A stretch of 41,916 bases of DNA from Spirochaetes bacterium GWE1_32_154 (GTDB lineage Bacteria; Spirochaetota; GWE2-31-10), in contig MIAY01000016.1 of NCBI GenBank assembly GCA_001829315.1, positions 1 to 41,916 of the forward strand, written 5' to 3'. Shown one piece after another: positions 38,293 through 41,916 of this stretch. How positions within the stretch are numbered: position 1 is the first letter of the stretch; the number at the start of each line of letters is the position of its first letter. The translations under genes and the position numbers were made by a program. Under the pieces are notes generated by a model. That model did no database searches, had not been told where the DNA came from, and saw only the letters and a list, made by a program, of their open reading frames with translations.

Positions 38293-40929
38293 TCAATATT
38301 TTTTTAGTAATTCATTTATTACCGACATTAATTGCTCAGCAACATACGGTTTAGATACAACTCCGTCAAAGTTATATTTCTTGAATTCGGAAACTACCGG
38401 ATCATTTGAATAACCGCTTGATACAATAGCTTTTATACCGGGTTCTATATTTTTAATTGTATCAATAACTTCGCGACCACCGGCTCCACCAGGCACTGTT
38501 AAATCAAGAATTATCAAATCAAATTTATTAGCGGAATTATGAGCTGCTTTTATTTCATTAACTGCATCCATTCCATTAAATACAGTAACCACTTCGTATT
38601 CGTAATATGACATAATACCATTAGCAACTTTTAAAACAATATCATCATCATCCATAACAAGTATTTTTCCTTTCCTTGTTTTCGTTTGATTAATTGGCTT
38701 ATTTTTTATTACCGGTTTTTCAAATTGCTGTACACTAAGATCTTCTATCGATATATTGTTTGAAACGGGTAAATACATTATGAACGACGCGCCATGTCCG
38801 AGTTGAGAATCAATCGTAATATACCCGTCATGTTTTTTTATAATTGAATATGATGTCGCTAAACCAAGACCACTCCCTTCTTTTTTTGTTGAGAAATAAG
38901 GATCAAATATTTTTTTCTTTATATCATCCGAAATCCCATCTCCGGTATCTGTAAATGTAATTCTTATATAATTTTTTTTATCAAGCAGGGGATTTATCTT
39001 TTCTGAGTTATTAAAATTTTCTGCTGTTACTGACAAATATCCGCCAACGGGCATAGCTTGTCGTGCATTTATCACAATATTTGAAAAAACCTGATATATT
39101 TGACCTTCGTCAATATCGACTGCCAAAATATCAGGAGCAATATAAATATCCCATTTAATTGTTGATCCACTTAAACCGAACTCAACTGAATCTGTTAATA
39201 CCTGCTTTATATGAGTAGTCTTCATTAATGGGAATCCACCTTTTGAAAACGTCAAAAGCTGTTGTGTCAGATCTTTTGCTTTTAATGTTGATTTTTCAGC
39301 TGATGCCAATTTATCATAAATTTCATCACCATCTTTCGCATAGCACTTTGCCAAAGAAATCATCCCAAGGACACCGGTTAAAATATTATTAAAATCATGG
39401 GCTATACCACCGGCCAAAACACCTATGGATTCAAGTTTCTTTATATTTAACAACTCATTTTCCATAATAATTCTATCTGTAATGTCACGAGCTTCAAAAA
39501 TTATAAACAAAATACTTCCCTTCTCATTTTTAACAGGTCTCAATGAATATTCTATTGAAAAATAACCATACTCACCTTTTAAAATAGTTTCTTCACCACA
39601 AATAATTTCGGATGTATTAGTTTTTAATAAATTTTCCCGTATTCTTTCTATAGAATTTATATTATTTGAAAACCATTCAATATCCCATATCTTTTTCCCT
39701 AATATATCCTTTGATTGCAGATTAAGTTTTGTTATCATTGTCTGGTTTGCGATAAGAATATTTCCTTCAGAACTGATCTTACCGTTAAAAGTCGTAAGAT
39801 GATCAATATATTCTTTAAGTTCATTCCCCTTCTCAGCGACACGATTTACAAGTATTTTATTTCTTTCCATTAATTGATTAAAACACAAAGCCACCTCACC
39901 TATTTCATCAGTACTTTCAAATTCGACTCTAACATCAATAATATCACCTAATAAACCATGCTGAAAAACATTTCGTAATTTGATAATAGGATCTGATATT
40001 GTACGTGCAAATAAAAACGCCAAAAATACAGATAAAAATAAACAAAGTGTCATTGTAATTAATAGAACAAGTATCATATTATAAACAGGTTTATTTAAAT
40101 ACTCTTTCGATATTCTAGTAACAATTTTCCAATTTGATGTCCCTTCAATTGTTTTAAAATACGCATACGAATCAATATTCTCAAATTTATATTGAATTTT
40201 ACCTTCATTTTTATAAAATAAATTAATATCTCCACGTGTACTTTTTAAATAATCAAATAAATTAAAATTCATTATCAATGACTCGTCAGGATGGGTTATT
40301 ACAAGCCCCGAATTATCAATTATATAGGAATACGACTTATCATTTGATATAAGAAATTCTTTCATCCAGATATTAAGCTCTTTAAGCTCAATATTTGCTG
40401 CAAAAAGCCCAACAATATTGCTTTTATTATCATATACCGGAGTAGCGACAACAGAAATTTGCCTTCCCGTTGATTTTGATATAAGCGGATCTGAAATAAT
40501 AGTTTCTCCATTCATAACTCTGTTAAAATACTCTCTATCTCTGATATTACCGGCATTTCGTTGCATTGTCGTATGATAATCACCATTTTTATCTGCCAGA
40601 AAATACATAAAATAACGATAATTATCTTTGGCTATTAACTCTTGTAAATATGGTTCAATTGAATTCCAATCCATTTCTTTTATTGCAGGAAGCATCGATA
40701 AATTCGTAATATCTCTTTTCCTCTCTTTTATCCAATTAGTAATTGTTTGTTCAAAAGAATTAACAAGAGCCGTTGAGTTATAATCTAAATTTTTAATTGA
40801 AATATTCATTGAATAAAATTGTGATAATAAAAGAAAAAAAATTGAAATAATAACAGATTGTGCTGCAAATAATAGAACGATTCTGCCTTTGATACTTTTA
40901 AAACCTTTAAAATGAAACATATATACCAC
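38293..40929 (-). CDS. Hybrid sensor histidine kinase (Cache-HAMP-PAS-HisKA-HATPase-REC)
   Basis: The 878 residues comprise a membrane helix (about 16-40), a periplasmic Cache-like sensor (about 45-275, with RDREYFNRVMNGETIISDPL and GLFAANIELKEL), a second helix (about 283-308), a HAMP domain (to about 360), a PAS domain (about 375-490), HisKA with the phospho-acceptor in GGIAHDFNNILTG (His511), HATPase_c with NARQA (N box, Asn621), DTGDGI and GSGLGLA, and a receiver domain (about 755-878) with DDDD at 760-763, phospho-acceptor Asp809 and Lys860. The ligand is unknown. The internal receiver lets it signal without a local response regulator. GAGTGG lies before the ATG. Confidence 0.92.
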   Translation of the reverse strand: MVYMFHFKGFKSIKGRIVLLFAAQSVIISIFFLLLSQFYSMNISIKNLDYNSTALVNSFEQTITNWIKERKRDITNLSMLPAIKEMDWNSIEPYLQELIAKDNYRYFMYFLADKNGDYHTTMQRNAGNIRDREYFNRVMNGETIISDPLISKSTGRQISVVATPVYDNKSNIVGLFAANIELKELNIWMKEFLISNDKSYSYIIDNSGLVITHPDESLIMNFNLFDYLKSTRGDINLFYKNEGKIQYKFENIDSYAYFKTIEGTSNWKIVTRISKEYLNKPVYNMILVLLITMTLCLFLSVFLAFLFARTISDPIIKLRNVFQHGLLGDIIDVRVEFESTDEIGEVALCFNQLMERNKILVNRVAEKGNELKEYIDHLTTFNGKISSEGNILIANQTMITKLNLQSKDILGKKIWDIEWFSNNINSIERIRENLLKTNTSEIICGEETILKGEYGYFSIEYSLRPVKNEKGSILFIIFEARDITDRIIMENELLNIKKLESIGVLAGGIAHDFNNILTGVLGMISLAKCYAKDGDEIYDKLASAEKSTLKAKDLTQQLLTFSKGGFPLMKTTHIKQVLTDSVEFGLSGSTIKWDIYIAPDILAVDIDEGQIYQVFSNIVINARQAMPVGGYLSVTAENFNNSEKINPLLDKKNYIRITFTDTGDGISDDIKKKIFDPYFSTKKEGSGLGLATSYSIIKKHDGYITIDSQLGHGASFIMYLPVSNNISIEDLSVQQFEKPVIKNKPINQTKTRKGKILVMDDDDIVLKVANGIMSYYEYEVVTVFNGMDAVNEIKAAHNSANKFDLIILDLTVPGGAGGREVIDTIKNIEPGIKAIVSSGYSNDPVVSEFKKYNFDGVVSKPYVAEQLMSVINELLKKY

Positions 40930-40955
40930 TCAATTTTATTTTAATAATAACTTAT

Positions 40956-40987
40956 ATACTATAGTATTGTTCAGATAATTTCAACAA
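40956..40987 (-). promoter_or_regulatory. Candidate promoter with palindrome upstream of the histidine kinase
   Basis: On the - strand TTGTTG (40982-40987) and TATAGT (40958-40963) are 18 bp apart, about 30 bp before the ATG. The -10 lies inside a perfect 12-bp palindrome ATACTATAGTAT (40956-40967), a possible operator for autoregulation. Confidence 0.45.
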
Positions 40988-41120
40988 TTAATCTTTAATA
41001 TATTTAGTTTTTATTATTTTTCAATAATAATGGCTCTTGCAAAAATCAAGAGTACTTGATGAAAAAAAGGATATTTTCTTTATGCTTCCACCAATACGCA
41101 ATAAAATAGCAGGAATTTGA

Positions 41121-41161
41121 GAAAAAAAAAGTAATACTTTTGCAGTAATTTATATTACTTT
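41121..41161 (-). terminator. Intrinsic terminator of the cysteine-rich protein gene
   Basis: On the - strand arms AAAGTAATA and TATTACTTT (9 bp) flank a 16-nt loop and the right arm continues into a run of T. The left arm overlaps the stop codon of the upstream gene. A smaller alternative stem AGTAAT/ATTACT is nested inside. Confidence 0.65.
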
Positions 41162-41435
41162 ATTTTTTTTTACAACAACAACGATGTAATAAATCATCAC
41201 GATTAACAATTGCTACAATATTCTTACTGCAACAATCTTTACAGATAATTCCTGATTTATGATTTACCCCGATAATTAAATATGGTAGTTTTAAAAAAAT
41301 CCTGAATCTGATAAATAATGAAATTTTGAATATATTTATTTCATCCTCAACTTTAATCCTTTTTGAGAATTTGCAATGACATGACTCACAAATAAAGTTA
41401 TAATTTTTAATTACTCTTCCGATTTCATCTGCCAA
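41160..41435 (-). CDS. Small cysteine-rich protein, probable metal-binding
   Basis: The start chosen is a TTG at 41435, because a perfect GGAGG lies 5 nt upstream (41441-41445); this gives 91 residues. The alternative ATG at 41447 (95 residues, MEDI...) has no ribosome-binding site and its own second codon is part of that GGAGG. Numbering from the ATG, cysteines lie at 20, 23, 25 and at 69, 72, 73, with CCC at 90-92, so two CxxC knuckles resemble a zinc ribbon; a hydrophobic stretch (about 40-60) sits between them. No family is recognised. Confidence 0.6.
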   Translation of the reverse strand: MADEIGRVIKNYNFICESCHCKFSKRIKVEDEINIFKISLFIRFRIFLKLPYLIIGVNHKSGIICKDCCSKNIVAIVNRDDLLHRCCCKKK

Positions 41436-41543
41436 GATATCCTCCATTTAAGATAAATTAAATATAAAACAATTATAATTGATCCTCTATGCAATATAAC
41501 TTCACAGAAATACTATTTTTTCTCAAAAAATCTATAAACCCCA

Positions 41544-41577
41544 CAAAAAAAGGGCTGATACTTGCGTATCAGCCCTT
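41544..41577 (-). terminator. Strong intrinsic terminator of the GH13 gene
   Basis: A perfect 12-bp stem AAGGGCTGATAC/GTATCAGCCCTT with a 4-nt loop is followed on the - strand by seven or eight T residues. It begins 14 bp past the stop of the partial glycoside hydrolase gene. Confidence 0.93.
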
Positions 41578-41591
41578 GAAAATTTTCTAAA

Positions 41592-41916
41592 CTATCTTGC
41601 AGCTTCCTGCATAACTACGATACTTCGTGCTTTCACACCGTACCAGTAATCAGCTGTTGCAGATGGTGACCAGCCTGTAGTTACAGGCCATACATTGTCA
41701 TTTGCTTCTGCCCATGTTGCTGTATCTACTATTCTAACCCACTTCTTTGTGGCATCGGCAGCAGGTATTTTAAAATTCACATCTGCTGAGTATGAGTTAA
41801 TCATAACTAAGTAATCTTTATCCCCGACAGCTGAACCGTCAAGTCTGACCCAGACACATTTGTCGGTACTGGCTAAAGTACTAACACCGTCTTCTTTCTT
41901 TAAATAAATTGCCATA
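41592..41916 (-). CDS. C-terminal end of a GH13 glycogen-debranching/pullulanase-type enzyme (5' end outside window)
   Basis: Only the last 107 or so residues are visible and the frame continues past the window edge, so the ATG at 41915 is probably internal. The segment is a small all-beta domain with CVWVRLDGSAVGDKDYLVMI, VNFKIPA, KKWVRIVDTATW and YWYGVKARSIVVMQEA. This is the pattern of the C-terminal beta-sandwich in isoamylase, GlgX and type I pullulanases (IVDTxxW followed by V-x-x-RS-I-V-V). The catalytic barrel is not in view. Its base composition is about 45-50% G+C, well above its neighbours. Confidence 0.65.
   Translation of the reverse strand, partial: MAIYLKKEDGVSTLASTDKCVWVRLDGSAVGDKDYLVMINSYSADVNFKIPAADATKKWVRIVDTATWAEANDNVWPVTTGWSPSATADYWYGVKARSIVVMQEAAR

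Overview
The window looks like chromosomal DNA of a low-GC (by eye roughly 25-32% G+C) bacterium of the phylum Spirochaetota. The evidence is the character of RpoA, EF-Tu and L33, an RNA polymerase beta subunit carrying asparagine where most bacteria have the rifampicin-contact serine (E. coli S531), and a pair of Maf-type motility-associated glycosyltransferases at the left end. Species cannot be named from the sequence alone.

Left edge (1-3711, + strand): the 3' part of a gene with an in-frame 18-bp minisatellite (MIDEEP repeat) and a C-terminal domain resembling a degenerate GGDEF fold, followed with almost no spacing by two DUF115/Maf-like genes. This cluster converges on the ribosomal block; the last + strand gene and a small membrane-protein gene (3704-4285, -) overlap tail to tail by 8 bp.

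Centre (4335-33779, - strand): an essentially complete transcription/translation superoperon, read right to left: tRNA-Thr, rpmG, tRNA-Trp, secE, nusG, rplK, rplA, rplJ, rplL, rpoB, rpoC, rpsL, rpsG, fusA, tuf, rpsJ, rplC, rplD, rplW, rplB, rpsS, rplV, rpsC, rplP, rpmC, rpsQ, rplN, rplX, rplE, rpsN, rpsH, rplF, rplR, rpsE, rpmD, rplO, secY, rpmJ, rpsM, rpsK, rpsD, rpoA, rplQ. Most genes are 2-25 bp apart. Three near-consensus sigma70-type promoters (TTGACA, 17-bp spacer, TATAAA or TAATAT) divide it: before tRNA-Thr, before rpsL, and inside the spc block between rpsH and rplF. Intrinsic terminators follow rplL and tuf, and a weak candidate follows rplQ. infA, adk and map, often found between secY and rpmJ, are absent, while rpsD is retained next to rpoA.

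Right side (34099-41916): a divergently oriented + strand group (RlmD-like rRNA methyltransferase, CsgG-like secreted protein, dual-specificity-phosphatase-like protein), then a - strand group of hybrid histidine kinase, SAM methyltransferase and DUF2156 protein that looks like one operon, a small cysteine-rich protein, and the C-terminal end of a GH13 glycogen-debranching/pullulanase-type enzyme whose G+C content is strikingly higher than its surroundings.

Most of the window is conserved housekeeping machinery. I did not find a convincing new multi-gene system. The most distinctive items are the MIDEEP repeat protein coupled to two Maf genes, the three-promoter layout of the ribosomal block, the antibiotic-site residues in RpoB and L11, and the unexplained hairpin between rpoC and the str promoter.
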